64,000 bases of DNA from an uncultured Roseovarius sp. (GCA_947499555.1 CANMOU010000001.1:806001-870000), one strand, 5' to 3'. Shown: positions 7,721-17,741, counted from the stretch's first letter. Made by a program: numbers and translations. The notes: a model not told the origin generated them from the letters alone.

Positions 7721-9064
7721 CTAAGGGCAGAAAATGTCGTTGAACAAAGCGAAGAGCATGAGGCCCAAAACCAGTGTAAGTCCAACGGTCATCAGGACCC
7801 TTAACGCCTTGTCACTGGGTTTTCGGCCTGTCGCGGCTTCATACGCGTAAAAGACCAGGTGACCGCCATCAAGAACCGGAATCGGAAAAAGATTAAGCAA
7901 ACCGACAGCGGTCGACAGAACCGCGATAAACCAGATGAAACTATCTATACCCTGACTTGCCATCGCGCCCGAAACCTCGGCAATGCCAATCGGGCCGGAC
8001 ATGTTGCAGCTGCTGATTGCGCCGGTGATCATGTGATAAAGTCCCGAAAGAGACCCATCGATCACACGCCAGGTCTGGGCAGCACCGTCGGCGAATGCCG
8101 CGCCCACGCTTTCGCGTTCCGTTGCAAGTTCAAAGGCTAGCCCGCCTGCAATGCCGATGCGCCAGTTGGTTTCGAACCCGCCCTCATCGAGCGGCTCGTC
8201 AACCCGGCGTGGCGTCAGATCATAATCAAGGATTTCCCCCTCGCGCCAAACCTTAAGCGGCAAGGTCCGCCCGTTTGACGATTCGACCACATCTTTCAAT
8301 TCATTGAAGGTCGCTACCGGCTTGCCCTCGACCCCAACGATCACGTCGCCCTGCTTCAATCCTGTCTCAAACGCGGCAGAGCGAGGTGCAAGCTGCACCA
8401 CAAGCGGCGGCATCGGATGCGGACCGGTGACTGTCGTCACCTCGCCTTCGCGGCGCACCTCGTAATCAAGCGTCGCGGTCTGCGGAAGCTGATCGACAAA
8501 ATCACCAAATCCTTCGTCCTCTGCATCCAGTGACGGAATCGGCAACCCTTCGATGCTCAAAAGCTCATCGCCTGCGGCCAGCGTCAGCCCTTCAGCCGGT
8601 AGCGGGGTCAATTGTCCAACCGCGAGCGGCTCGGCCACACGGCCCTGGCTCAGGATGATCGCGCCGAATACGGCGATAGACAGAATAAAATTGAATACCG
8701 GACCTGCCGCGACAGTGAGGGTGCGCGCCCAAAGCGGTGCCCCGATCATGGTCATGCGTCTGATTTCGGGCGGCATCTCTTCGGTGGAACCATCGCTTGT
8801 GCCGCTTGCCGCGTTGGCATCACCGAGAAATTTGACATAGCCCCCGAAAGGCAGCGCGGCGAATTGCCATTTGGTGCCGTGCCGGTCAACCCGCGAGGCC
8901 AGAACAGGACCAAAACCGAGCGAGAAAACCTCGGCCTTGATACCGCACCAGCGTCCGACGATATAATGGCCATATTCATGGATGGCGACGATCACGGAAA
9001 GCGCCGCGATAAACGCGACGATTGTAAAGAATAGCCCACCGAATTGCGGTATGAGTGCGTCCAA
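7721..9064 (-). CDS. rseP: Site-2 intramembrane metalloprotease RseP
   Basis: RseP (M50B family) cleaves membrane-bound substrates such as anti-sigma factors and signal peptides within the membrane. The zinc motif HEYGH is at residues 29-33 in the first membrane segment and the second metal site NLFPIPVLDGGHL is near residue 399. Between them lie a degenerate and a clear PDZ domain (the clear one from PLVVQLAPRSAAFETGLKQGD). The length of 447 residues is usual. It follows dxr by 7 bases, the common dxr-rseP arrangement of proteobacteria, and belongs with cdsA, uppS and dxr in one minus-strand unit. Confidence 0.95.
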   Translation of the reverse strand: MDALIPQFGGLFFTIVAFIAALSVIVAIHEYGHYIVGRWCGIKAEVFSLGFGPVLASRVDRHGTKWQFAALPFGGYVKFLGDANAASGTSDGSTEEMPPEIRRMTMIGAPLWARTLTVAAGPVFNFILSIAVFGAIILSQGRVAEPLAVGQLTPLPAEGLTLAAGDELLSIEGLPIPSLDAEDEGFGDFVDQLPQTATLDYEVRREGEVTTVTGPHPMPPLVVQLAPRSAAFETGLKQGDVIVGVEGKPVATFNELKDVVESSNGRTLPLKVWREGEILDYDLTPRRVDEPLDEGGFETNWRIGIAGGLAFELATERESVGAAFADGAAQTWRVIDGSLSGLYHMITGAISSCNMSGPIGIAEVSGAMASQGIDSFIWFIAVLSTAVGLLNLFPIPVLDGGHLVFYAYEAATGRKPSDKALRVLMTVGLTLVLGLMLFALFNDIFCP

Positions 9065-9071
9065 AACCTGC

Positions 9072-10244
9072 CTACCCTATCATTTCCTGCACCACGGCAT
9101 CTGCCCCATCCCGTGCCAAATGGTCTGCTTTGCACGCGGTATCAAGGGTGATCTGGTCATCATTTAGGCCGCTTTGGTTCAAATTCCGGGTCAAAACCTC
9201 TTCCACGACCTCGCTCATCTGCAAGAATCCGATGTGTCCCGCAATGAAATGGTCAAGCGCGCGTTCCTTGGCACCGTTGAAAACAGCGCCGGACAGCCCC
9301 CGTGTTTCCATGACATGCCGTGCCAGGCGCAATGGCGGAAAGCGTGTCTCATCAGGGGTTTCAAAATCAAGCCTGCCGGTGGCGGCCAGATCCAGCATGT
9401 CCACGGGCAAAGCCCGCCGCTCGGGCCAGTTGAGCGCAAACCCGATGGCATGGCGCATATCATGCGGACCCACATGCGCCATCAACCCGCCATCGCAGAA
9501 ACCGACCAGGGCATGCACAAGCGATTGGGGGTGAATGAGCACCTCAATCTGCGAAGGTTTGAAGCCAAAAAACTCTCTTGCCTCAATGAGTTCCAGCGCC
9601 TTGTTGAACATTGACGCGCTGTCGATCGTGATCCGTTGCCCCATATCCCAATTGGGATGCGTGGCCGCCTCTGCCGCCGTGGCTTTTTTCAGACGATCAA
9701 GTGGCCAGTCGCGAAAGGCCCCTCCGCTGGCAGTGATGATGACGCGAGAGACAGCAGCGGGATCTTCGCCGATCAGGGCCTGAAAGATGGCGGAATGTTC
9801 ACTGTCCACCGGCAGGATACGTGCGTTGTGCCGCTTGGCGGTGTCCATAAGGAGTGCCCCTGCCGCAACCAGTGATTCCTTGTTGGCCAAAGCCAGTGTC
9901 GCCCCCTGCTCCAGCGCGGCCAATCCCGGTGCCAATCCCGCGAAGCCGACGATGGCCGACATCACCCAGTCCGCGGGCCGCGCACCCGCTTCGATCAAAG
10001 CGCCGGGACCTGCAGCCGCCTCGATGCCACTGCCCTTCAGCGCGTCACGAAGCGCATCGAGCTTTGAGTCATCTGCAGTGACGGCCAGATCCGCCCGAAA
10101 CTCCAGCGCGTCCTTCGCCAACTGCGCGACGTTTGTCCCCGCTGTCAGCGCCACAACATCGTAGGCATCCGCGTCCCGGCGAATAAGGTCGAGCGTGTTC
10201 TGGCCGATAGAGCCAGTCGCGCCAAGCACGCTGACCCGTTTCAT
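9072..10244 (-). CDS. dxr: 1-deoxy-D-xylulose 5-phosphate reductoisomerase Dxr
   Basis: Dxr (IspC) converts DXP to 2-C-methyl-D-erythritol 4-phosphate with NADPH, the committed step of the non-mevalonate isoprenoid pathway that feeds the neighbouring UppS. The NADPH-binding GATGSIGQ is at residues 8-15; VDSEHSAIFQ, ITASGGAFRDWP and the metal/substrate region TIDSASMFNKALELIEA are present. The ATG at 10244 overlaps the cdsA stop as ATGA and gives 390 residues; an upstream ATG at 10277 adds 11 unconserved residues inside cdsA. Confidence 0.96.
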   Translation of the reverse strand: MKRVSVLGATGSIGQNTLDLIRRDADAYDVVALTAGTNVAQLAKDALEFRADLAVTADDSKLDALRDALKGSGIEAAAGPGALIEAGARPADWVMSAIVGFAGLAPGLAALEQGATLALANKESLVAAGALLMDTAKRHNARILPVDSEHSAIFQALIGEDPAAVSRVIITASGGAFRDWPLDRLKKATAAEAATHPNWDMGQRITIDSASMFNKALELIEAREFFGFKPSQIEVLIHPQSLVHALVGFCDGGLMAHVGPHDMRHAIGFALNWPERRALPVDMLDLAATGRLDFETPDETRFPPLRLARHVMETRGLSGAVFNGAKERALDHFIAGHIGFLQMSEVVEEVLTRNLNQSGLNDDQITLDTACKADHLARDGADAVVQEMIG

Positions 10245-11023
10245 GAGGCTGCTCCGGGCAAGAGGCCAAGGGCCCATAGCAAAATGGTCATCGCACCAGC
10301 CCCAAGCATGGCATCAAAACGGTCAAACACACCGCCGTGGCCCGGAATAAGATCCGAACTGTCTTTCACCCCTTGGCGTCTTTTGACAGCGCTTTGTGCA
10401 ATGTCACCCATCTGTCCGGCAAACCCCACAATGATCGATACGAAAATCAGACCCGCGTTTGCGCCAAGTGTTCCGATGAAGGCAGCCCCCACAAACGCAG
10501 CCCCCAGCCACCCGGCAACCGTGCCCGACCAGGTCTTTTTGGGGCTGATCGATGGCCAGAACTTGGGGCCACCCAAGCTGCGCCCGGCAAAATACCCGGC
10601 CACATCCGAGGCAACGACGACACAGACCAGCCAAACAATCCAGGCCGTCCCGGCAGAATTGCGCAGCAGAAGTAGGGCGAAGGCGCCGAAAAGTACCCAT
10701 GTGGTGACGAGAAAAAGAAGCGGTCGATCCTTCTCGGCCTGACCGGCGGCAACAACCGCCAGGCCAAGCAGTAGCGGGGCGACAAAGAAGCCTGGCAAGA
10801 AATGCACCGCCGTTAAAACCGCCGCTGCCGCAAGGCCCAGGGCGATGGCGAGTTTTGCCTGAAACATGCGCGCGGTTTCCCACACCATCAACCCACAGAT
10901 GAGACTGACCACTTCGACGAAAAGCAGCCCGCCCTGCCAGACAGCAAAAGCCCCCACAAGGGCCATTAAAATGGCTGAGATCACCCGCGTCCGAAGATCA
11001 GACCACTGCGCAGATGCGCTCAT
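10241..11023 (-). CDS. cdsA: Phosphatidate cytidylyltransferase CdsA
   Basis: CdsA makes CDP-diacylglycerol from phosphatidate and CTP for phospholipid synthesis. The 260-residue polytopic protein carries the family signature near its end (SAVKRRQGVKDSSDLIPGHGG followed by DRFD), including the conserved Asp and His residues. Its start overlaps the uppS stop and its stop overlaps the dxr start, each as ATGA, so the uppS-cdsA-dxr trio is translationally coupled. Confidence 0.95.
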   Translation of the reverse strand: MSASAQWSDLRTRVISAILMALVGAFAVWQGGLLFVEVVSLICGLMVWETARMFQAKLAIALGLAAAAVLTAVHFLPGFFVAPLLLGLAVVAAGQAEKDRPLLFLVTTWVLFGAFALLLLRNSAGTAWIVWLVCVVVASDVAGYFAGRSLGGPKFWPSISPKKTWSGTVAGWLGAAFVGAAFIGTLGANAGLIFVSIIVGFAGQMGDIAQSAVKRRQGVKDSSDLIPGHGGVFDRFDAMLGAGAMTILLWALGLLPGAAS

Positions 11024-11760
11024 GCGGGCACGGCACCGAACCGGCGCTCACGCGTGTCGAAGCCCCGAAGAAGATCCCCAAAGATTTCCTTTGTGAAATC
11101 CGGCCAGAGCGTATCGATAAACTCGTACTCCGCATAAGCCGATTGCCAGAGCAAAAAGTTTGAAATCCGCGCCTCTCCACTGGTTCGTATTACCAGATCA
11201 GGATCGGGCAAAACGTAAGTATCCAAATATTTTGGCAACGTTTCTTCATTCACGTCTTCGGGGCCAAGATGCCCCTCGGCCACATCCCGCGCCAGGCGCT
11301 TGGCCGCACGGGTCACTTCATCGCGTCCACCGTAATTCAGCGCAACGGTGAGGTTCGTGCCGGTGCAGTTGCGGGTCACTTCCTCTGCCTGATCCATCAA
11401 TCCGCGCAGCTTGTCATCGAGCCGAAAGCGATCCCCGATGAAACGCACCCGGACATTGGCCCGCAGCAATTCCTGCATCTCTTTCATGATGTAGCGGCGG
11501 AAAAGGTTCATCAAACCGGCCACTTCAGTTTGCGTTCGCTTCCAGTTCTCAGTCGAAAAAGCAAATATTGTCAGATATTTGACGCCAAATTCAGGACACG
11601 CGCCGACAATCTCGCGCACCCGGCGGGCACCTGCGTGATGCCCGTAGAGCCGAGGTCGACCCCGGGCCTGTGCCCACCGTCCATTGCCATCCATAATGAT
11701 GGCCACGTGACGCGGACCCGCATCGGGGATCGTGGTGTCAATCTCGGGCAGAATTGTCAT
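11020..11760 (-). CDS. uppS: Isoprenyl transferase (undecaprenyl diphosphate synthase) UppS
   Basis: UppS adds cis-isoprene units to farnesyl diphosphate to make the C55 lipid carrier for peptidoglycan and O-antigen. The cis-prenyltransferase signatures are complete: IIMDGNGRWA with catalytic Asp24, HHAGARRVREIV, FAFSTENWKR, ALNYGGRDE and DLVIRTSGEARISNFLLWQ. Length 246 residues is normal. It starts 9 bases after the frr stop and precedes cdsA. Confidence 0.96.
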   Translation of the reverse strand: MTILPEIDTTIPDAGPRHVAIIMDGNGRWAQARGRPRLYGHHAGARRVREIVGACPEFGVKYLTIFAFSTENWKRTQTEVAGLMNLFRRYIMKEMQELLRANVRVRFIGDRFRLDDKLRGLMDQAEEVTRNCTGTNLTVALNYGGRDEVTRAAKRLARDVAEGHLGPEDVNEETLPKYLDTYVLPDPDLVIRTSGEARISNFLLWQSAYAEYEFIDTLWPDFTKEIFGDLLRGFDTRERRFGAVPA

Positions 11761-11769
11761 AAAATGTGC

Positions 11770-12333
11770 CTAAACCTGCATAATCTCGGCTTGCTTGGTC
11801 TCAAGCGCCTCATCCACCGATTTGATGAAGCGATCCGTCATGTCCTGGACTTCTGTTTCCCAGAATTTCTGATCATCCTCGGAAAGACCGTCCGACTTGG
11901 CTTTCTTGATCTGATCCATCCCGTCCCGACGAATATTGCGCACCGCGACACGCGCGTTTTCGGCATATTGCGCGGCAACGCGGGTCAGTTCCTTCCGGCG
12001 CTCTTCATTGAGCTCAGGAATCGGCAACATGATGATCGTGCCATTGAGCTGCGGATTGATGCCCAAACCGCTTTCGCGAATGGCCTTTTCGACCGCACCG
12101 ACCATGGATTTGTCCCAGACATTGACCGTGACCATGCGCGGCTCGGGCACATTGACCGTGCCGACCTGATTGATCGGGGTTTTCTGGCCATAAGCCTCGA
12201 CCATAACCGGTTCCAGCATGCTCGCCGAGGCGCGACCAGTCCGCAGAGAGGCAAATTCCGTGCGCAACGCGCCCATCGCCCCGTCCATGCGCCGCTCGAG
12301 GTCATCGGTATCAAGCTCAAACTCATCGGCCAT
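11770..12333 (-). CDS. frr: Ribosome recycling factor
   Basis: RRF splits post-termination ribosomes together with EF-G. The 187-residue protein matches the family throughout ([64 protein letters not shown]). AAGGGA stands about 8 bases before the ATG. It lies between pyrH and uppS, the widely conserved order. Confidence 0.97.
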   Translation of the reverse strand: MADEFELDTDDLERRMDGAMGALRTEFASLRTGRASASMLEPVMVEAYGQKTPINQVGTVNVPEPRMVTVNVWDKSMVGAVEKAIRESGLGINPQLNGTIIMLPIPELNEERRKELTRVAAQYAENARVAVRNIRRDGMDQIKKAKSDGLSEDDQKFWETEVQDMTDRFIKSVDEALETKQAEIMQV

Positions 12334-12564
12334 TCAATTTGTCCCTTGTCCGCATGGGTCTTCTGCAGCCCATATACCTTTAACAGCATCAGGATGATAG
12401 GCCAATCGGATGCGAAATCGCCCGCCCGAACCAAAGACCGCTTCCGGCATATGATTGACCAAACTCACTAAAATTCTCTGATCAACAGATTGTTCAATTT
12501 GCTCTGCCATACCGAATGCGCAAATCCAAAGCAAGGATGCCGCAGATATGGTGCAGACGGTCAT
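12334..12564 (-). CDS. Doubtful 76-residue open frame between pyrH and frr
   Basis: A 76-codon frame whose TGA is directly followed by the frr ATG (TGAATG) and which contains the frr ribosome binding site in its last codons. It begins with a hydrophobic stretch (TVCTISAASLLWICAFGMA) that could pass as a signal peptide, but the rest matches no family I know and the codon third positions are not GC-biased like those of its neighbours. The 375-base pyrH-frr gap is larger than the other gaps in this block, so the frame may simply be the frr leader and promoter. I see nothing else in 12565-12708. Confidence 0.25.
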   Translation of the reverse strand: MTVCTISAASLLWICAFGMAEQIEQSVDQRILVSLVNHMPEAVFGSGGRFRIRLAYHPDAVKGIWAAEDPCGQGTN

Positions 12565-12708
12565 GAATTTTCTCTACATCGGCAATTTCGCTGATGTGGA
12601 CACCGATGAAACCAATTGGACGGCGGAAAATGCGTCGTCTTTTTTAGGAGCACATGACCCGGTCGCCAACGTGCCGATTGCCGCAAAGATCAACTCAAAA
12701 CCGACAGA

Positions 12709-13440
12709 TCAGGCGTGGACCTTGGTATAAGTGCCTGTGCCGTCGAGTATCGCGCGGAACCCGCCGGGCTCATCAAGTGAAAACACAATGATTGGCAGGT
12801 TGTTGTCCCGCGCCAGAGCAATTGCGCTGGCGTCCATAACACCGAGATGCTTGGCCAGGACCTCGTCATAGGTGACGGTATCAAACCGCTTGGCATCGTC
12901 GTGCTTTACCGGGTCCTTGTCATAGACCCCGTCCACCTTCGTACCTTTGAAAATCGCCTGGCAGGCCATTTCATTGGCGCGCAGCGTCGCCGCTGTGTCC
13001 GTGGTGAAATAAGGATTGCCGGTGCCAGCGGCAAAGATGCACACCCGTTGCTTTTCCAGGTGGCGCACGGCGCGGCGGCGAATATAGGGTTCAGCCACCT
13101 CATCCATGCGAATAGCGGTGATCACCCGGCAGAAGACCCCGATCTTCTCAAGCGCACTTTGCACGGCAAGCGCGTTCATCACGGTGGCAAGCATCCCCAT
13201 GTAATCCGCGGTGGTGCGCTCCATCCCTTGTGCGCTGCCCTGCAGACCCCGAAAGATATTGCCGCCGCCGATCACCATGCAGATCTCGACGCCAAGATCG
13301 TGCACGGATTTGACCTCTTTGGCGATCCGCTCAACGGTCGGCGGATGAAGCCCGTATCCTTGATCTCCCATCAATGCTTCGCCCGAGATTTTCAGGAGAA
13401 CGCGTTTGAACTTGGTGTCGGGAGAAGAGGAATCGGGCAT
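12709..13440 (-). CDS. pyrH: UMP kinase PyrH
   Basis: PyrH phosphorylates UMP to UDP. The 243-residue amino-acid-kinase fold shows [56 protein letters not shown] and the lysine region of the nucleotide site ([14 protein letters not shown]). GGAG lies 7 bases before the ATG. It is the first gene of the minus-strand block and diverges from miaA across about 140 bases that must hold both promoters. The usual upstream rpsB-tsf pair is not present here. Confidence 0.96.
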   Translation of the reverse strand: MPDSSSPDTKFKRVLLKISGEALMGDQGYGLHPPTVERIAKEVKSVHDLGVEICMVIGGGNIFRGLQGSAQGMERTTADYMGMLATVMNALAVQSALEKIGVFCRVITAIRMDEVAEPYIRRRAVRHLEKQRVCIFAAGTGNPYFTTDTAATLRANEMACQAIFKGTKVDGVYDKDPVKHDDAKRFDTVTYDEVLAKHLGVMDASAIALARDNNLPIIVFSLDEPGGFRAILDGTGTYTKVHA

Positions 13441-13579
13441 GGCAGGCTCCGGCAGTCTGGGGGCGGTTGGCGCGCAAAATGTCGCAAAAGCCGGCTGTGT
13501 TCAATCGGCAAACAGGCCCTTGCACATATTCCGGCAAGAAAAACCCGAAATTGTCTCGTGCGGCCCGGCAAACTGGCCT

Positions 13580-14473
13580 ATGACGCGCGACGAGATGATC
13601 GGTTTGACGATAAACCCTGACCGCCCTGTGCTGATTGCGGGCCCGACCGCTTGTGGAAAGTCGGCACTGGCCCTGCGTATCGCCAATGAGAGCGGCGGGC
13701 AGATCATCAATGCCGACGCGCTTCAGGTATTTGCCAACTGGCGCATCCTGACGGCAAGACCTTCCGTGGACGATGAGGCCCAAGTGCCTCACAGGCTTTA
13801 CGGTCACGTTCCACGCGACGCAGAGTATTCGGTCGGTCATTGGCTGCGCGATTTGGCGGCACTTCTGAACGAAGGCCCACGGCCCATCATCATCGGCGGC
13901 ACCGGCCTTTACTTCACCGCCCTGACCGAAGGACTGGCCGAGATCCCGCCCACTCCAAGTGACATCAGAGATGAGGCGAACGCGCTTCTTGAGACCCGCG
14001 GGGTCAGCGGGCTGTTGGATGATCTTGATCCCGAGACGCGAGGCCGGATCGATATCGCGAACCCGATGCGCGTCCAGCGCGCCTGGGAAGTGCAGCGCAA
14101 CACAGGTCGTGGACTTGCCTTCTGGCAGGATGATACGCCGCCGCCGCTCTTGCCGCTGACCGCTTGCACGGCAATTGCGCTGGACGCCCCCAAGGATTGG
14201 CTCAATCCCCGCATCGAAACCCGTTTCGATCTTATGCTCAAGGCTGGTGCACTTGAGGAAGTGCGAGAAAACCTGACCGCTTGGGACCCCGGTCTTCTGT
14301 CTTCCAAAGCCATCGGCGCACCAGAACTTAGTGCCTACCTGCAGGGAGAAATGACCCTGGAGGCAGCCCGAGAGGCCGCGATCACCGCGACACGCCAATA
14401 TGCCAAGCGCCAGCGCACCTGGTTTCGGGCGCGCATGCGCTATTGGCAGTGGCACTCCGCACAGGAGCTTTAA
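13580..14473 (+). CDS. miaA: tRNA dimethylallyltransferase MiaA
   Basis: MiaA transfers a dimethylallyl group to A37 of tRNAs reading UNN codons, using the isoprenoid precursor made by the Dxr pathway. The P-loop GPTACGKS is at residues 21-28 and is followed by INADALQVF, where the second usual Ser/Met of the IISADSMQVY motif is changed, then [29 protein letters not shown] and the C-terminal [13 protein letters not shown] tRNA-binding motif. ATG at 13580 (297 residues) or 13595 (292) are both plausible; neither has a strong ribosome binding site. The frame stays open upstream to 13406 but without conserved sequence. Confidence 0.93.
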   Translation: MTRDEMIGLTINPDRPVLIAGPTACGKSALALRIANESGGQIINADALQVFANWRILTARPSVDDEAQVPHRLYGHVPRDAEYSVGHWLRDLAALLNEGPRPIIIGGTGLYFTALTEGLAEIPPTPSDIRDEANALLETRGVSGLLDDLDPETRGRIDIANPMRVQRAWEVQRNTGRGLAFWQDDTPPPLLPLTACTAIALDAPKDWLNPRIETRFDLMLKAGALEEVRENLTAWDPGLLSSKAIGAPELSAYLQGEMTLEAAREAAITATRQYAKRQRTWFRARMRYWQWHSAQEL

Positions 14474-14543
14474 GCGCACCTATCTTTTCGTGCCTCCAGA
14501 TGCTATGCGCAGACCCCTGAAAGACAAAAGCGGTCCCTGCGTT

Positions 14544-15344
14544 ATGACCGAGATACGCCATGCCCGACTCAAGACGTTGGCCCAATGGGCTGGAACGGCG
14601 CCTTGGCGCGTCTCCTTACCGCATGCACGGGATACGCACGCCCTGATCTGGATCACACGCGGTCAGGGGCGCTGTCTTCTGGGGGGACGTCGGCGCGGGC
14701 TAAGCGTTCACACCGCCGTTGTCATACCGGCGCACACCTTGTTTGCTTTGGAACCCGGCGCTCAAAGCTTCGGTCTGGTCTGCGAAGTGCCGGCCAAAAG
14801 TCCGATCCTGATGCCCGATGACCCCATGGTCCTGCGCATCCGAGAGCCCCGCGCACAGGCCGAACTGACCAACCTTCTCGAGACAATGCAGCGCGACCAG
14901 AACGAGGCCCGCGCGTTTTGGGACGAAGCGATGAACGCGCATGCCAGCCTGATCACGGTATGGCTACGCCGCATGATCATCGAACAAGACGACGACCCAA
15001 TGCCGCGCGAAACAGCCTCGGACCGCCTGTTGAGCGCATATGCCGCACTTGTCGAACGCGACCACGCGTCAGGCCGTTCGATGCAGGATTATGCCCGCAG
15101 GCTGGGTGTCACGCCGACGCATCTGACCCGCGTCTGCAAACGGGCAATAGATATGACCGCCGCGGACCTACTGACGCGGCGGGTGCTTTATGCCGCGCGC
15201 GATCTGCTTGAAACAACGCGGCTTCCCGCCAATCAGATCGCCGCAAGGCTGGGTTTCCGCAGTGCCGCCTATTTCAGCCGCTTCATACAGCGCCACACCG
15301 GCAAGCCGCCATCCAAACTGCGAAAACCCCCGGCAAAGGCATGA
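14544..15344 (+). CDS. AraC family transcriptional regulator
   Basis: A 266-residue regulator with an N-terminal cupin-like sensing part (ALIWITRGQGRCLLGGRRRG, VVIPAHTLFALEPG) and a C-terminal double helix-turn-helix of the AraC type from about residue 165 (DYARRLGVTPTHLTRVCKRA; second helix pair ending LGFRSAAYFSRFIQRHTGKPPSKLRK). The ATG at 14505 would add 13 residues. It stands between miaA and the solute-binding protein gene on the same strand, 204 bases before that gene, and may control it; no operator was recognised. Confidence 0.85.
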   Translation: MTEIRHARLKTLAQWAGTAPWRVSLPHARDTHALIWITRGQGRCLLGGRRRGLSVHTAVVIPAHTLFALEPGAQSFGLVCEVPAKSPILMPDDPMVLRIREPRAQAELTNLLETMQRDQNEARAFWDEAMNAHASLITVWLRRMIIEQDDDPMPRETASDRLLSAYAALVERDHASGRSMQDYARRLGVTPTHLTRVCKRAIDMTAADLLTRRVLYAARDLLETTRLPANQIAARLGFRSAAYFSRFIQRHTGKPPSKLRKPPAKA

Positions 15345-15548
15345 AGGGCCGCTTTTGATCGGTTGGTCTTCTGGTCGGACACTCTCAAAAACGTGCGACT
15401 GACCCGGGTTGAATTCCGCGCCGCAGCATGTAAACCCGCCACTACGTAATTTCAGCAGTCAGGCCGCACCATGTCCGCGTTTCGCACCAAGCCAACCGTT
15501 ATGCATCACGCAATCGAGGGGCTCAAAAGCGACCTGACAAGAAAAGCG

Positions 15549-17138
15549 ATGAACCGGCGTGAGTTCCTGACGCGAAGCTGCGCTTTTGGTCTGTCGGCAC
15601 CTGTCGCCTTGTCCCTGGCAGGCGCGCGGCCTGCCGCAGCGCAGACAACGCCCGTACAAGGCGGGACGCTTCGCATACAGCAGAACGTGCCAAAACTCAG
15701 TGATCCGCGCAGCTATGCCTGGAGCGAGATGGGCAACCTGACACGCGGCTTCCTGGAATATCTGGTGCAATACAATGCCGATGGCACACTTGAGGGGATG
15801 CTTCTGCGGACCTGGGACGTGAACGAGGATGCCACCCGCTATCGCTTTGCCCTGCGCGAGGGCGTGCAGTGGAACAATGGTGACAGCTTCACCGCCCGCG
15901 ACGTCGCACATAATTTTGCGCGCTGGTGCGACACGAGCGCGCCTGAGAATTCCATGATCTCTCGTATGGAAGCCCTGATTGATCCCGGCACCGGCGGCCT
16001 GGCTGACGGCGCACTGAGGGTGCTTGATGATCTGACGATTGAGCTGAACCTGCGCAGTCCCGACATAGCACTTATGGTCAATCTCGCCGACTATCCCGCC
16101 GCCGTGGTGCATCCCAGTTTCGAAGGCGATGACCCTTTTGCCCACGGCATCGGCACAGGCCCTTTTAGGCCCGTCGAAATGGAGGTAGGCGCGCGCTGTG
16201 TACTCGAGCGCCATCCGGATCACACTTGGTGGGGCACAGAGATCCTTGGCGGGCCCTATCTCGACCGCGTCGAGTTTCTCGACTACGGCACCGACCCCGC
16301 AAACTGGATCGCCGCGGCCAAGGCAGATGAGATCGATCTGCTTTACGAATCTGTTGGCGATTTCATCGACGTGCTCGATGCGATGGGGTGGACCCAGACC
16401 AAGACTGACACGACAGCGACCATGGTCATCCGCGCCAATGCTGCGGCGGACGTGAACGGCACGCGCCCCTATGCTGACGCGGCGGTGCGCCGCGCGCTGG
16501 CGCTTGCGGTCGAGAACGAGATTTGTCTGGAGCTAGGGTATTCGGGACGCGGCCAGGTTGCCGCCAATGACCATGTCAGCCCGCTCCACCCAGCCTATGC
16601 CGATCTTGGCCCGGCGGAATATGACCCCGGCAAGGCGCGGGCCGGTATTGAGGCCGCGGGTCTTCTGGATTTTGCGTATGAGCTTGTCACGCTGGATGAC
16701 GAGTGGCAGCACAACACCGGCGAAGCGGTGGCGGCCCAGTTGCGCGACGCCGGACTGAACATTCGCACCCGGATCGAACCCGGCGATACATACTGGCCCA
16801 ACTGGAAGACCTACCCGTTTTCCGCCACCCAGTGGAATCACCGCCCGCTGGGCGTGCAGGCGCTGTCGCTGGCCTATCGCTCAAACGCCCCGTGGAATGA
16901 AACCGGCTTTGCATCTGACCGTTTTGACAGCCTTCTGGATGAGGCAAAATCTGTTTTGGATGCTGAGACGCGGCAAAAGACGATGGCACAACTGCAGCAA
17001 ATCCTGCGCGATGAAGGTGTGATTATCCAACCCTACTGGCGATCGCTCTACAACCACCACAATGGCCGCGTGGTCGGGGCAGAGCGGCACCCGTCAAACG
17101 AATTTCACCTGCATAAGATCGGGCTTTCCGGCCAATAG
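15549..17138 (+). CDS. Tat-exported ABC transporter substrate-binding protein, family 5 (peptide/nickel type)
   Basis: A periplasmic binding protein of the DppA/OppA/NikA family, about 529 residues. A twin-arginine signal (NRREFLTRS followed by a hydrophobic stretch and cleavage near RPAAAQ) shows export in folded form. The SBP_bac_5 pattern follows: ADGTLEGMLLRTWDVNEDATRYRF, LREGVQWNNGDSFTARDVAHNF, IGTGPFRPVE, and AVRRALALAVE. I prefer the ATG at 15549, which opens the Tat signal, to the upstream one at 15471. No permease or ATPase gene lies nearby, so it is an orphan binding protein or works with a remote transporter. The preceding AraC gene is a possible regulator. Ligand unknown. Confidence 0.88.
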   Translation: MNRREFLTRSCAFGLSAPVALSLAGARPAAAQTTPVQGGTLRIQQNVPKLSDPRSYAWSEMGNLTRGFLEYLVQYNADGTLEGMLLRTWDVNEDATRYRFALREGVQWNNGDSFTARDVAHNFARWCDTSAPENSMISRMEALIDPGTGGLADGALRVLDDLTIELNLRSPDIALMVNLADYPAAVVHPSFEGDDPFAHGIGTGPFRPVEMEVGARCVLERHPDHTWWGTEILGGPYLDRVEFLDYGTDPANWIAAAKADEIDLLYESVGDFIDVLDAMGWTQTKTDTTATMVIRANAAADVNGTRPYADAAVRRALALAVENEICLELGYSGRGQVAANDHVSPLHPAYADLGPAEYDPGKARAGIEAAGLLDFAYELVTLDDEWQHNTGEAVAAQLRDAGLNIRTRIEPGDTYWPNWKTYPFSATQWNHRPLGVQALSLAYRSNAPWNETGFASDRFDSLLDEAKSVLDAETRQKTMAQLQQILRDEGVIIQPYWRSLYNHHNGRVVGAERHPSNEFHLHKIGLSGQ

Positions 17139-17147
17139 TTTGGCGGC

Positions 17148-17741
17148 TCAGCTGCCCCAGATCACCTTGACGTAGTTGCGCGTTTCCTTGAACGGTGGCA
17201 CGCCATTGTATTTCTCGACCGCTGCCGGTCCGGCGTTATAGGCCGCCAGGGCCAAGCGCCATGAGCCGAACTTGCGATATTGCTCGGCCAGATAGCGCGC
17301 CCCGCCCTCGAGGTTCTCATAAGGGTCATGCGGGTTGACGCCGAGATAAGAGGCCGTGCCCGGCATCAGCTGCGCCAGACCAATTGCGCCCTTCTGTGAC
17401 TTTGCGCGGGGGTTCCAGCCGGATTCCTGCTGCACCAGGCGCAGAAAAAGATCCTGAGGGACACTGTACCGCGCCGCCGCTTGCTTGGCCGCGCTCAGAT
17501 AGGGGCCGCGATAGGTACCACGAAAGACCTGGTTCGGCTCATCATCCCATTTGCTGGGCGTGTGCACTTTCTTGGGCTGCAACCGGACCGAAGCGTTATA
17601 CTGCGCCCGCGCCCGGTTATCGAGCACCTTGGTCTGCGACTTGAAGATGCGGTTCTTACCTTGTGACGAGAAGATATCGGCCGAGGCAGTCATGGGCCAA
17701 GCCAAAGAAAAACAGGTGATGGCCGCTGCCAAAACGCGCAT
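17148..17741 (-). CDS. Lytic transglycosylase (SLT domain)
   Basis: A 197-residue exported muramidase-type lytic transglycosylase. After a signal peptide (cleavage near TASA) and about 60 low-complexity basic residues, the SLT domain begins near residue 80. The catalytic glutamate is Glu106 in [42 protein letters not shown] and [17 protein letters not shown] are the remaining family motifs. It cleaves glycan strands of peptidoglycan to form 1,6-anhydromuramic ends. Convergent with the solute-binding protein gene and divergent from ssb. Which cellular process it serves cannot be told from the sequence. Confidence 0.92.
   Translation of the reverse strand: MRVLAAAITCFSLAWPMTASADIFSSQGKNRIFKSQTKVLDNRARAQYNASVRLQPKKVHTPSKWDDEPNQVFRGTYRGPYLSAAKQAAARYSVPQDLFLRLVQQESGWNPRAKSQKGAIGLAQLMPGTASYLGVNPHDPYENLEGGARYLAEQYRKFGSWRLALAAYNAGPAAVEKYNGVPPFKETRNYVKVIWGS

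Noticed and set aside
12548-12730. 60-codon plus-strand frame in the pyrH-frr gap
   Set aside because: No ribosome binding site, overlaps the end of pyrH on the other strand, no recognisable sequence.
13331-14479. 382-codon frame on the minus strand across miaA and the start of pyrH
   Set aside because: Antisense shadow of miaA; composition is unlike real proteins, and miaA has clear motifs on the other strand.
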